DNA of 64,000 bases, from the NCBI GenBank assembly GCA_029242935.1, contig JAQWSX010000042.1:1-64000 (forward strand). The letters run 5' to 3'. Position numbers and translations under genes: made by a program. Below are positions 40,506 through 50,017 of this stretch, piece by piece. The stretch comes from Akkermansiaceae bacterium. Its GTDB lineage: Bacteria; Verrucomicrobiota; Verrucomicrobiia; Verrucomicrobiales; Akkermansiaceae. Position 1 is the stretch's first letter, and each line of letters begins with the position of its first letter. The notes beneath the pieces were generated by a model. That model was not told the origin of the DNA and searched no databases. It saw nothing but the letters and a program-made list of their open reading frames with translations.

Positions 40506-41144
40506 ATGAAATCACTCCTTATTCTCTCAGCTTCTCTTCTCTTCCTCTCGTGCAAAGGGGAAATCGATGATAACGGATCCGTCGATGACGGCTCAAAGAT
40601 TGTCATCGAAACCAACATGGGAACGATCAGGGTTAAACTCCACCCGGAGACCGCACCTATCACAGTTGCTAACTTTCTAAGTTACGTTGATCAGCAACAC
40701 TTCGACGGAACCATCTTCCACCGCGTCATGTCCAACTTTATGATTCAAGGCGGAGGCTTCGAATTAAAAGATGACGTCCCCACCGAAAAACAGACAGGCA
40801 ACGGAATCCAAAACGAAAGCGCCGGAACCAAGAAAAATCTGCGCGGAACTCTTGCGATGGCACGGACAAGCGATCCCCACTCCGCAACAGCTCAATTTTT
40901 TATCAATGTCGTGGACAACCCAAGCCTCGACCACCCTGTCACAAATGATGGTCACGGTTACGCGGTTTTTGGAGAAGTCATCGAGGGCCTGGAAGTCGTC
41001 AACAAGATTAAGATGGTCGAGGTTGGCATCGGATACCTAAACTCCCTGAGACCGGACGGACGAGTCGCCTCCGGACCGCACCAAAACGTTCCGCTCATAA
41101 ATCCCGTGATCATTAAATCGATCCGGCGAGAACCGAAATCCTGA
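40506..41144 (+). CDS. Peptidylprolyl isomerase, cyclophilin type (lipoprotein-like)
   Basis: LLFLSCKG lipobox; TNMGTIRVKLHPETAPITVANFLSYVDQQHFDGTIFHRVMSNFMIQGGGF. Confidence 0.95.
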   Translation: MKSLLILSASLLFLSCKGEIDDNGSVDDGSKIVIETNMGTIRVKLHPETAPITVANFLSYVDQQHFDGTIFHRVMSNFMIQGGGFELKDDVPTEKQTGNGIQNESAGTKKNLRGTLAMARTSDPHSATAQFFINVVDNPSLDHPVTNDGHGYAVFGEVIEGLEVVNKIKMVEVGIGYLNSLRPDGRVASGPHQNVPLINPVIIKSIRREPKS

Positions 41145-41154
41145 CTCCCTCATT

Positions 41155-41796
41155 ATGCTCTGGCTTTTCATTCCTCTTGCCTTCCTTCTGGGATCTATCC
41201 CATTTGGTCTTCTGCTTGGGAAACTGAAGGGCATCGATATCCGAAAACATGGTTCCGGCAATATTGGTTCCACCAACGTTTTCCGAACTCTGGGAAAAAA
41301 GTCAGGTATGATCTGCCTCATTCTTGATATCCTAAAAGGCTTCTTTCCCGTTTTTCTAGCTCGTCACTTTGTTCCAGATGATACGAGCGGCAATACGATC
41401 GAAGTCCTGACGGCACTAGCCGCCATCCTTGGTCATAACTATTCGCCGTGGATTGGATTTAAGGGAGGCAAAGGTATTGCCACGTCCGGAGGAGCCCTTC
41501 TCGCCCTGATGCCTGCTGCCGTAGCACTCTTGATCATCATTTTTGCCATCTTCACCTTCACCACAAAATATGTGTCCATCGGAAGTATCGCCACCGGGGT
41601 TGCTCTTCCGATTCTCACCATCTACGGATCTTGGTATCACGGTAAGATTGCGGATGGCTCCTGGAACAAACCACTCTTTCTTTTTTCAATCGTCGCGGGT
41701 GCACTCGCTATTTGGAAACACCGTTCCAATATCGCCCGTTTACGCGCCGGAACGGAAAACAAAATCGGACAAAAAAAGGAGGCGACCGAATTATGA
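41155..41796 (+). CDS. plsY: Acyl-phosphate:glycerol-3-phosphate acyltransferase
   Basis: LAFLLGSIPFGLLLGKLKGIDIRKHGSGNIGSTNVFRTLGKK; GHNYSPWIGFKGGKGIATSGG. Confidence 0.95.
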   Translation: MLWLFIPLAFLLGSIPFGLLLGKLKGIDIRKHGSGNIGSTNVFRTLGKKSGMICLILDILKGFFPVFLARHFVPDDTSGNTIEVLTALAAILGHNYSPWIGFKGGKGIATSGGALLALMPAAVALLIIIFAIFTFTTKYVSIGSIATGVALPILTIYGSWYHGKIADGSWNKPLFLFSIVAGALAIWKHRSNIARLRAGTENKIGQKKEATEL

Positions 41797-42794
41797 AATT
41801 TCAACATCCCGTCGTGGTGGGCTCAGGCTCCTGGGGAACCGCGCTCGCCGTTTTTCTGGCCAACAAGTGCCCTCAGGTTCACTTGGTCGGACGAGACAAA
41901 AAGATGATCGCCGCGATCAACACGACAAACTGTAATAAGCGCTACCTCCCAAACTCCACTCTTCCAAAAAATCTGGTCGCCACAACTGATCTTTCGTTGG
42001 TCGCCAAGGCTGATCTTTTACTCTTTGTCGTTCCAACTAAAGCCACCCGCTCCACAGCAGAAAAGCTCGTTTCCCTAAACATTCCGGAATCTGCAGTCAT
42101 CCTTTCCTGCGCAAAAGGAATTGAGTTAGAGACTGGAAAGCGCATGTCACAAATTATCGGTGATCACTTCCCCAACAACCAGATCGCGGTTCTTTCAGGA
42201 CCTAACCACGCCGAGGAAATCGCAGAAGGTTTACCCGCAGCAGCCACCATCGGATGCTCGGACGAAGAAGTGGGACTGGCGCTTCAGGATATATTCGCCA
42301 CAGATCGCTTTCGCTCATACACGAACCACGATATCGCTGGGATTGAGCTCGGAGGAGCGATCAAAAATGTTTACGCCATCGCCGCTGGAGTGACGATGGG
42401 GCTTAAGCTGGGAGACAATGCCATCTCCGCCCTCGTCACACGTGCTCTCGCCGAAATGACCCGTCTCGGCACCGATCTCGGTGGCAAAACCGAAACCTTC
42501 GCCGGACTCTCCGGCCTCGGTGATCTCATCGCAACATGCTTTTCGGTTCATTCCCGGAATCACAAGGTCGGCCTCGCTCTTGGCCAGAACAGGCCCCTAG
42601 AGGAAATTGTCACCGAGCTTGGCATGGTTGCGGAAGGAGTTCCAAATACACGCTCGATTTACGAAGCGGCCCGCCGAGCGGGCACCCGAACTCCAATTCT
42701 AGATGTCGTATACGCCGTGCTCTATCAAAACGTTCCTCCCGCTGACGCGCTCGATCGGCTTTTCCGTCAAATCCCGCGCAAGGAAGTCGAGTAA
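41793..42794 (+). CDS. gpsA: NAD(P)H-dependent glycerol-3-phosphate dehydrogenase
   Basis: VVGSGSWGTALAVFLA; SGPNHAEEIAEGLPAA; ELGGAIKNVYAIAAG; start ATG 41793 with ATGA overlap. Confidence 0.95.
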   Translation: MKFQHPVVVGSGSWGTALAVFLANKCPQVHLVGRDKKMIAAINTTNCNKRYLPNSTLPKNLVATTDLSLVAKADLLLFVVPTKATRSTAEKLVSLNIPESAVILSCAKGIELETGKRMSQIIGDHFPNNQIAVLSGPNHAEEIAEGLPAAATIGCSDEEVGLALQDIFATDRFRSYTNHDIAGIELGGAIKNVYAIAAGVTMGLKLGDNAISALVTRALAEMTRLGTDLGGKTETFAGLSGLGDLIATCFSVHSRNHKVGLALGQNRPLEEIVTELGMVAEGVPNTRSIYEAARRAGTRTPILDVVYAVLYQNVPPADALDRLFRQIPRKEVE

Positions 42795-42883
42795 TTCAGG
42801 CCTTTATTGGTCCATAGTCTTGTGCGAATCCTTCAATCCCCTGTGCATACTCAGCTTTTTTCACACTCGCAGGTGAAGCTTTA

Positions 42884-42911
42884 CCAATCTCTTAACAGAG
42901 TGAAGGATTGG
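42884..42911 (+). promoter_or_regulatory. Possible RNA hairpin in gpsA/amidohydrolase intergenic region
   Basis: ccaatctctt-aacagagtg-aaggattgg, 9-bp stem with one bulge; the 3' arm is also perfectly complementary to 42827-42835. Confidence 0.3.
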
Positions 42912-42977
42912 CTGTGTTTCCTCACGAATCACTTCCAAAAGTAGCGCTTAATCTCCTAACTTTCACCTTCACCTCTC

Positions 42978-43814
42978 ATGCTCGACACCCACCACCATCT
43001 TTGGTCCTACAACGCCGACGAGTATCCTTGGATTCCAGCTAATACTCCCCTCGCCCAAAACCAGTTGCTCGCCGAACTTGAAGAAGTCACTTCCGCTGCA
43101 GGGGTCACCGGAACCATCGCCGTGCAAGCCCGCCAAATCGTCGAGGAATCAGCCGCTCTCCTCGAGATCGCGGATCAGACTGAACTCATTCGGGGCGTGG
43201 TAGGCTGGGTTCCCCTGATTTCTGAAAAGGTGGAGGAGAACCTAGAACACTTTTCCGACAATCCAAAATTTGTAGGACTCCGTCATGTCCTACAAGATGA
43301 GGCTGACGAATATTTCCTGAGAGATGATTTCCACCGCGGACTCGCTAAGCTTCCCGCCCGCAACCTCCGCTACGATATCCTTCTTTACCAGCACCAGATC
43401 CCGGTCGCGACTAAACTGGTCGACCGCCAGCCAGAGTTGGGAATGATCATCGATCACATCGCCAAGCCAAAAGCTCGAAACGGCCGTATTGAAGCCGAGT
43501 GGCGCAGTGGAATGAAAGAATTGGCGAAAAGAGAAAACATCCTTGGGGTCAAATTCTCGGGCCTTGCAACCGAATTTCCTGAGAGCGATAACATCGATCC
43601 AGCTACGATTCGGGCCTACTTTGAAGAAACGCTCGAAATTTTCGGCGCTGAGCGCCTTATGTTTGGAACCGACTGGCCCGTCTGTCTTTTGAGATTGGGT
43701 TCTTACCAGGAATGGTCTAACACCGTAATTGCCCTGACTTCCTCTCTCTCAAGTGATGAGAAAGATCTGATTCTCCATAAAAATGGGGAAACTGCCTACC
43801 AACTGAAAAGTTAG
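42978..43814 (+). CDS. Amidohydrolase family protein (TIM-barrel metal-dependent hydrolase)
   Basis: MLDTHHHLWSYNADEYPWI; GVVGWVPL; MIIDHIAKP; ERLMFGTDWPVC. Confidence 0.9.
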   Translation: MLDTHHHLWSYNADEYPWIPANTPLAQNQLLAELEEVTSAAGVTGTIAVQARQIVEESAALLEIADQTELIRGVVGWVPLISEKVEENLEHFSDNPKFVGLRHVLQDEADEYFLRDDFHRGLAKLPARNLRYDILLYQHQIPVATKLVDRQPELGMIIDHIAKPKARNGRIEAEWRSGMKELAKRENILGVKFSGLATEFPESDNIDPATIRAYFEETLEIFGAERLMFGTDWPVCLLRLGSYQEWSNTVIALTSSLSSDEKDLILHKNGETAYQLKS

Positions 43815-43909
43815 GCTGGTCAGAACCCGATTTTCCCCCTTAGCTTTCCGCCCGCGATGACTATGTTGACAGTTATCGTCTCCAGACACTTTCATAACTT
43901 CGATTCCCA

Positions 43910-44674
43910 TTGAGCCTTAACCGCACAGAATACAAGTATCTGATTACACTCGACCAAATGGAGCAAATTCAGAAAGACTTGGACAAACGACTTATCGTCG
44001 ACAGCCTTGCGTCAGAGGACGGGTGCTACCCCATCGTTACGGAGTATTTTGAAACTCCTGACCGAGAGTGTTTTTGGGAGAAGGAACGACGCCTCGCCAG
44101 CCGACGGAAGATCAGGGTGAGAATTTATGGCTGCGAGGGCGGAAAAATCCCTCCCACCGGCTTCATCGAGATTAAGCACAAACACTTTGGCTTCGGGGCC
44201 AAACGAAGACTTTTTCTTCCGGTAGAAGAGGCGATCGAATTTGCAAATGGAAACTACGACATTCTGAGAACCGTCAAACGCGAGTGGACGAGGACCGAGC
44301 GCATGATTGTCAAAGAACTCTTCGATCTTGTTGAACGGCGAAAATTTGGTCCTGCAATCCAACTTCGGTATGATCGCAAGGCGCTGATGACTCCCGATGG
44401 CCAGCTTCGAATCACTTTCGACACCCGCTTGATGTGCCGCTCAAACCTCCTACCACTTGAGGCTGACGACCAGCGATTCGAGGATCACATCATCCCTCTC
44501 GATAAATCAATTTTTGAGGTCAAATCAATCGGACCTGTTCCTTTTTGGTTCCGTGAATACGGAGGTGAAGAAGGACTCGTCCGACGGAGCTTTAGTAAAT
44601 TCTGCGCCGCTATGAAGCAAGTCGATCCAGTTCTTCGTTCACAAATTGGGAAGCTCAAGAATCCGGCAGCCTGA
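43910..44674 (+). CDS. VTC domain (polyphosphate polymerase-like) protein
   Basis: RTEYKYLITLDQMEQI..., YPIVTEYFETPD, RRKIRVRIYG, FIEIKHKHFGFGAKRRLFLP, IQLRYDRKAL. TTG start. Confidence 0.85.
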   Translation: MSLNRTEYKYLITLDQMEQIQKDLDKRLIVDSLASEDGCYPIVTEYFETPDRECFWEKERRLASRRKIRVRIYGCEGGKIPPTGFIEIKHKHFGFGAKRRLFLPVEEAIEFANGNYDILRTVKREWTRTERMIVKELFDLVERRKFGPAIQLRYDRKALMTPDGQLRITFDTRLMCRSNLLPLEADDQRFEDHIIPLDKSIFEVKSIGPVPFWFREYGGEEGLVRRSFSKFCAAMKQVDPVLRSQIGKLKNPAA

Positions 44675-44724
44675 TCGACCCCGAAAAGAACCCAAATTTC
44701 TCTACACCGAAAACACATCACTTT

Positions 44725-45438
44725 ATGGATCCCGTTATTGCATTCTCCTTAGACAGCATCATCGACACCCTTGAGACCATCAGGCAAAACGACCCTAAGC
44801 CTCTAGAGGTTCTAGGAGCCATGGCTATGAGCTTCTTTCTCAACATGTTGGTCGGACTTCTTTACAAGAGCACTTACAAGGGGACGCGCTACTCACAAGA
44901 TTACGTCCACACTTTGGTCATCATTGGAACCGTAACCACCATCCTCATCATGGTCGTCAACGGAAATGAGGCTGTCGCCTTCGGTATGTTTGCCGCGTTC
45001 TCCATGATTCGTTTCAGACGCAATCTGGGACAATCACGTGACCTTGCCTTTATCTTTTTTGCGATGGCGACAGGCATGGGAGTTGGAGCCCGAGAATATG
45101 AAATCGTCTTAGTCACTACCATAATCGTTGGTCTCGCCATTTGGTTTATCTCCAAGCGGGACGCTTTCGCACCAAAACGCGCGTCCCACCAACTTCGAAT
45201 CCGCGTGAATAATGACGTCGACTTCTCCAAAGCCTTCAACGATATCTTTGACAAATTCACCGATGCCACCGAAATGATCAGCGTTGAGTCGGTTCAAGCT
45301 GGAATGATGAGCGAACTTCGCTACGGAATCGTTCTTAAGAACAATGCCCAAATCTCTGACTTCATGGAAGAAATCCAGATCGCCTGCGGAAACAACCGTG
45401 CCATCCTGACATCGACCACTCGCGATCTCGAGTTCTAG
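44725..45438 (+). CDS. DUF4956 membrane protein
   Basis: NMLVGLLYKSTYKGTRYSQDYVHTLVIIGTVTTILIMVVNGNEAVAFGMFAAFSMIRFRR. Confidence 0.88.
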   Translation: MDPVIAFSLDSIIDTLETIRQNDPKPLEVLGAMAMSFFLNMLVGLLYKSTYKGTRYSQDYVHTLVIIGTVTTILIMVVNGNEAVAFGMFAAFSMIRFRRNLGQSRDLAFIFFAMATGMGVGAREYEIVLVTTIIVGLAIWFISKRDAFAPKRASHQLRIRVNNDVDFSKAFNDIFDKFTDATEMISVESVQAGMMSELRYGIVLKNNAQISDFMEEIQIACGNNRAILTSTTRDLEF

Positions 45439-45463
45439 ATTCAAAACCTTTTTCCTCATTCTC

Positions 45464-45502
45464 AATCCCGATAGGCCATTCCGGCCATCGGGATTTTCTT
45501 TT
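45464..45502 (+). terminator. Rho-independent terminator after DUF4956 gene
   Basis: aatcccgat-aggcc-attcc-ggcc-atcgggatt followed by ttcttttc. Confidence 0.85.
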
Positions 45503-45550
45503 CGCTCCGGACTTGAAAGCAACGATCACTCCCCCAAGACTGGACCTCTT

Positions 45551-46900
45551 ATGTGGAAGGGCCGATTTTCAAAAGCAACCGCCGATCTTGTTCAACAATA
45601 TGGAGAATCCATCTCCTATGATTGGCGCTTATACCCGTACGATGTTCTAGGATCAATCGCCCACGCCAGAGCTCAGGTCAAAGCTGGAATCTTGACCGAG
45701 GATGAATTCTCCCAAATCGAAAATGGACTTCGCGAAATCGAAAAGGAAATCGCGGAAGGCAACTTCGAGTTCTCGATCGAAAACGAGGACATCCACATGA
45801 ATATCGAGGCCGCCCTCACCGAGAGAATCGGAACCACCGGAGCAAAACTTCACACTGCGCGTTCTCGAAATGATCAAGTCGCCACTGACACCCGTCTCTA
45901 TTGCCGGGACGCCATTGATGATCTCCTTACTCTTCTCGGCGGACTTCAGAATTCACTGCTCAACCAAGCTAGCCGCTACGCCGAAACAATCCTTCCAGGA
46001 TACACACACTTGCAACGTGGCCAACCGGTCACCGTTGGGCACCACCTTCTCGCCTATGTTGAAATGCTGGCACGCGATAAGAGCCGCCTCGCAGACACCC
46101 GTCATCGGGTCAATATTTCTCCGCTAGGATCCGGCGCTCTTGCCGGCTCAACTATTAATCTCGATCGCGAAGAAATCGCAGCGGAGCTGGGATTCGACTC
46201 TGTCACCACGAACTCGATGGATGCCATCTCCGATCGTGACTACATTGCCGAACTTCTTTTTAATTTCGCCCTCATCGGCGCTCACCTTTCTCGACTCTCC
46301 GAAGACCTGATCCTCTGGTGTTCCAGCGAATTTGGGTTCGTCACCTTGTCCGATGCCCACACCACCGGATCGTCTCTGATGCCTCAGAAAAAAAACCCCG
46401 ATGTTTGCGAACTCACACGCGGCAAGACCGGTCGCCTTTATGGCAATCTGACTTCCATCCTGACCTCGATCAAAGGGCTTCCGCTCACATACAATCGAGA
46501 TCTCCAGGAGGACAAGGAACCCCTTTTTGACTCTATCGATACCCTTACCCTCGCACTCAAGGTAAACACCGAAATGATCTCCGAAATGAAGATCAATGAA
46601 GACGCTTGTGCCGCCGCCTCGGAAGACCCGCTTCTACTTGCCACAGACCTTGCAGACTGGCTTGTTAAACAGGGAATTCCTTTCCGCTCGGCTCACGAGC
46701 TCGTAGGAAAAGCCGTTGCGACTTCGGTTCAGTCCGACATACCGCTCGACAAGCTCGATCTCACAAAAGTTGACCCGGCATTCACCGAAGAAGCCTCCGC
46801 TGTTTTTTCGCTCAAAACAGCCCTCGAAGCTCGAACCAACCCAGGTGCCCCCTCAATAAAAAACATACGCGCGCAAATCGCACGCTGGCGGAACGTTTAG
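45551..46900 (+). CDS. argH: Argininosuccinate lyase
   Basis: MWKGRFSKATADLVQQYGESI, TARSRNDQVATDTRL, GYTHLQRGQPVTVGHHLLAY, GSSLMPQKKNPDVCELTRGKTGR. Confidence 0.97.
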   Translation: MWKGRFSKATADLVQQYGESISYDWRLYPYDVLGSIAHARAQVKAGILTEDEFSQIENGLREIEKEIAEGNFEFSIENEDIHMNIEAALTERIGTTGAKLHTARSRNDQVATDTRLYCRDAIDDLLTLLGGLQNSLLNQASRYAETILPGYTHLQRGQPVTVGHHLLAYVEMLARDKSRLADTRHRVNISPLGSGALAGSTINLDREEIAAELGFDSVTTNSMDAISDRDYIAELLFNFALIGAHLSRLSEDLILWCSSEFGFVTLSDAHTTGSSLMPQKKNPDVCELTRGKTGRLYGNLTSILTSIKGLPLTYNRDLQEDKEPLFDSIDTLTLALKVNTEMISEMKINEDACAAASEDPLLLATDLADWLVKQGIPFRSAHELVGKAVATSVQSDIPLDKLDLTKVDPAFTEEASAVFSLKTALEARTNPGAPSIKNIRAQIARWRNV

Positions 46901-49749
46901 CTGGTGAAATCCAGCAAAGCTTTTCCGGTCAGAGATGTTTTACTTTTTCTAACTTCGGCTGGAGTTCCGGTGGCTACAACGTATCCGCCCTTCACCCCTC
47001 CAGCGGGACCGAGATCGATGAGGTGATCACAAACCGATATCACATCTAGGTTGTGCTCAACGACAACCAAAGAATGCCCGGCGTCGCGAAGCCTTAAGAG
47101 AGCTTTCAGGAGCACCTGCACATCCTGATAGTGCAAGCCAGTCGTGGGTTCATCCAAAAGATAAAGTGTATGCCCCGGTGTTGATTTAGATAACTCGCAA
47201 GCCAACTTGACCCGCTGAGCCTCACCACCCGAAAGCGTATTAGCAGCCTGCCCAAGCTTCACGTAACCCAGCCCGACATCAAAGAGCGTATTCATAATCA
47301 CGCTCAATTTTGGCACTACTCCAAAAAATTCTCGCCCCTCCTCAATCGTCATTTCGAGTATGTCCGCAACACTCTTCCCTCGATATCGAACATCGAGGGT
47401 CTCGCGATTGTAGCGATATCCCTGGCATGCCTCACACTCGACCCAGACATCCGGCAAAAAGTGCATATCAATCCGGATTGAACCTCCGCCCTGACACTTC
47501 TCACAGCGTCCTCCTTTTACGTTAAAACTAAAGCGCCCTGCCTTATAACCCCGCTGCCGGGACAGCGGAAGCTGTGAAAACAAATCGCGAACCAAATCAA
47601 ATGCACCAGTATAGGTTGCCGGATTCGATCTCGGACTTTTTCCCAGCGGACTTTGATCTACGACGACCATCTTTTCGAGATACTCCAGCCCCTCAATCCC
47701 ATCGTGCTTTCCAGGCTCATCCTTGGCTCGATGAAACTTCCTGGCCAAAGCACGACGTAAAATTCCATCCACCAAAGTCGATTTACCACTCCCGCTTGGC
47801 CCTGTTACCCCCACCAATTGCCCCAGCGGAATAGTGACATCTTCGCCCTTTAAGTTGTGCTCACGCGGCCCCTTAATCGTTAACTCAAACGCGGATTTTC
47901 TCTTTGTCGAATTCACCTCCGGCACCCCCCTTCGAAGCCAGCGTCCGGTCGGAGTATCAAGTTTCGAAACTTCCGCCGGAGTTCCTTGTGCCACCAACTC
48001 CCCTCCGTGCTTCCCTGCCGCCGGACCAATCTCCACCACCTGATCCGCAGCTCTCACCATCGCTTCATCGTGCTCTACTACCACCACGGTATTCCCGGCA
48101 TCCCGCAAACGTTGTAAGGCCCCAATTAAACGTTCATTATCCAGTGGATGTAGTCCAATGCTCGGCTCATCCAAGACATACAAAACACCAGCCAACCCAG
48201 CCCCCAGCTGGGTCGCAAGCCTTACCCTTTGGAACTCTCCTCCCGACAAAGTTCCGCTGGCACGATCGAGCGCCAGATAATCTAGTCCAACCTCATCAAG
48301 AAAAGACAAACGCTTTTCCAACTCAGCCAGCACCCCCTTCATCGTCACCTGCCGGTCTTCGGGGATTTTCACGGTCCCGATCCAGTCAAGGGCCTCACTA
48401 ATGGGCGCTGAACAAAATTCGTCGATTCCCTTTGCACCATCTCGCCCCTTCAGGGTCACCGCGAGATACTCTTTCTTCAGCCTCTTCCCTTTGCATGGCT
48501 TACATTCACGCAAAGTCATGAACCTGCCCATACTCCTCTTGACTCCATCACTTTCAGTCTCGCGGTAAAGACGCTCAACCTGCTTGCAGATTCCCTCAAA
48601 CTCCTTCTTCCACGGAACAACCATCCCGTCCTTTTCCCAAGGCACTTCAATTTTCGTATTACCAGTCCCAAAAAACAAAGCCTGTTTGAATTTCTCGGGC
48701 AACTTCTCAAATCGTTCATTCAGACTTACCCCAAAATGCCCGGCCAGAGCTTCGATATGCAACTGGTTCCAACCTTTCTTCTTTTTCGACCCCTTACTCC
48801 AAACAGCCACCGCACCCTCGGCAAGCGATTTACTGCGGTCTGGAACAGCCGAAAACGGATTACAAAAGACCTCGGTCCCAAGTCCATGACACACCTCACA
48901 TGCTCCCAAGTGCGAATTAAATGAAAAATGTTTTGGAGTCAGTGCCGGCAGTTCAAATCCGGTTTTGGGATTCCGATAACTCGTAGCGAAGGCTAATTCC
49001 TCCCAACTATCAGCGCCGCGTTCCTGCGCCAAAGCACGGACCTCAAGCCCGCAGATCCGTATCGCAATTTCAACACTGTCCGCCATCCGGGAATCCACTC
49101 CCTCCTTCACAACCAAGCGATCTACGACGATCTCAATCTCACCTCCATCTTCTGGCCAAACTTGTGCTGCAGCCTCCAACTCAATGATCTCCCCCCCTAC
49201 CCGCACTCTCACAAATCCCTGCCGTTGGAGATCCCCGATCATTCCCTTGGCATCGCCCTCGGTCGTAATCGGAGCCAGCAAAACCAACCGACTTCCTTCG
49301 GGTCGATTCGAGAGAGTCTTCACAATATCAGCCGTCGACATCCGCTTCAGCTTCTCACCAGTCTCTGGGTCATGAGGCACTCCGGCTGCCGCATAAAGAA
49401 TACGAAGAAAATCGTGAATCTCGGTCACCGTCGCAATCGTTGACCGGGGATTGCCCGCTCCAGTTCGCTGCTCAATAGCAATTGCCGGACTTAGCCCGTC
49501 AATCGAATCAACTTCCGGTTTCTCCAGCTGATCAAGAAATTGCCGTGCATAAACCGAAAGCGATTCCACATACCGACGCTGTCCTTCGGCATAGAGCGTA
49601 TGAAATGCTAGGCTCGACTTACCACTCCCGCTCACCCCAGTTACGGTGATCATTTTTCCACGTGGCAAATCAACATCCAGCCCCTTGAGGTTGTGTTGAC
49701 GTGCTCCACGAATCCTGATCACAACGGAATTAGTCGCTGGTTCATCCAT
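46897..49749 (-). CDS. uvrA: Excinuclease ABC subunit A (UvrA family)
   Basis: ARQHNLKGLDVDLPRGKMITVTGVSGSGKSSLAFHTLYAEGQRRYVESLS; LSGGEFQRVRLATQLG; CEKCQGGG...CEACQGYRYN; LSGGEAQRVKLA. ATG at 49749 preferred. Confidence 0.93.
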   Translation of the reverse strand: MDEPATNSVVIRIRGARQHNLKGLDVDLPRGKMITVTGVSGSGKSSLAFHTLYAEGQRRYVESLSVYARQFLDQLEKPEVDSIDGLSPAIAIEQRTGAGNPRSTIATVTEIHDFLRILYAAAGVPHDPETGEKLKRMSTADIVKTLSNRPEGSRLVLLAPITTEGDAKGMIGDLQRQGFVRVRVGGEIIELEAAAQVWPEDGGEIEIVVDRLVVKEGVDSRMADSVEIAIRICGLEVRALAQERGADSWEELAFATSYRNPKTGFELPALTPKHFSFNSHLGACEVCHGLGTEVFCNPFSAVPDRSKSLAEGAVAVWSKGSKKKKGWNQLHIEALAGHFGVSLNERFEKLPEKFKQALFFGTGNTKIEVPWEKDGMVVPWKKEFEGICKQVERLYRETESDGVKRSMGRFMTLRECKPCKGKRLKKEYLAVTLKGRDGAKGIDEFCSAPISEALDWIGTVKIPEDRQVTMKGVLAELEKRLSFLDEVGLDYLALDRASGTLSGGEFQRVRLATQLGAGLAGVLYVLDEPSIGLHPLDNERLIGALQRLRDAGNTVVVVEHDEAMVRAADQVVEIGPAAGKHGGELVAQGTPAEVSKLDTPTGRWLRRGVPEVNSTKRKSAFELTIKGPREHNLKGEDVTIPLGQLVGVTGPSGSGKSTLVDGILRRALARKFHRAKDEPGKHDGIEGLEYLEKMVVVDQSPLGKSPRSNPATYTGAFDLVRDLFSQLPLSRQRGYKAGRFSFNVKGGRCEKCQGGGSIRIDMHFLPDVWVECEACQGYRYNRETLDVRYRGKSVADILEMTIEEGREFFGVVPKLSVIMNTLFDVGLGYVKLGQAANTLSGGEAQRVKLACELSKSTPGHTLYLLDEPTTGLHYQDVQVLLKALLRLRDAGHSLVVVEHNLDVISVCDHLIDLGPAGGVKGGYVVATGTPAEVRKSKTSLTGKALLDFTS

Positions 49750-49816
49750 TCGAGTCAACTGTCACAAAAGAAAACCGTGCCGGAAACGAATCCGACACGG
49801 TTACTAGAGAGCTTGG

Positions 49817-49888
49817 AGGCGGAGGCGAGAATCGAACTCGCGAATACAGGTTTTGCAAACCCGCGCCTTACCACTTGGCTACTCCGCC
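49817..49888 (-). tRNA. tRNA-Cys (anticodon GCA)
   Basis: Minus strand ggcggagtagccaagtggtaaggcgcgggtttgcaaaacctgtattcgcgagttcgattctcgcctccgcct: full cloverleaf, loop ttGCAaa. Confidence 0.95.
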
Positions 49889-50017
49889 CTCGGGCGAATT
49901 CCTAATCTCCCAGCCAGCAGCTGTCAACACCCTGATGCCTGAAAGGCTCATTCTCGCCGTTTCCGGCTAAAATCTGCTCTTTTCCACCAATCCCCCGTTT
50001 GATAAACTCATGGACTA

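Noticed and set aside
47904-48401. 165 aa plus-strand ORF antisense to uvrA
   Set aside because: Pro/Ser-rich shadow ORF opposite conserved UvrA sequence.
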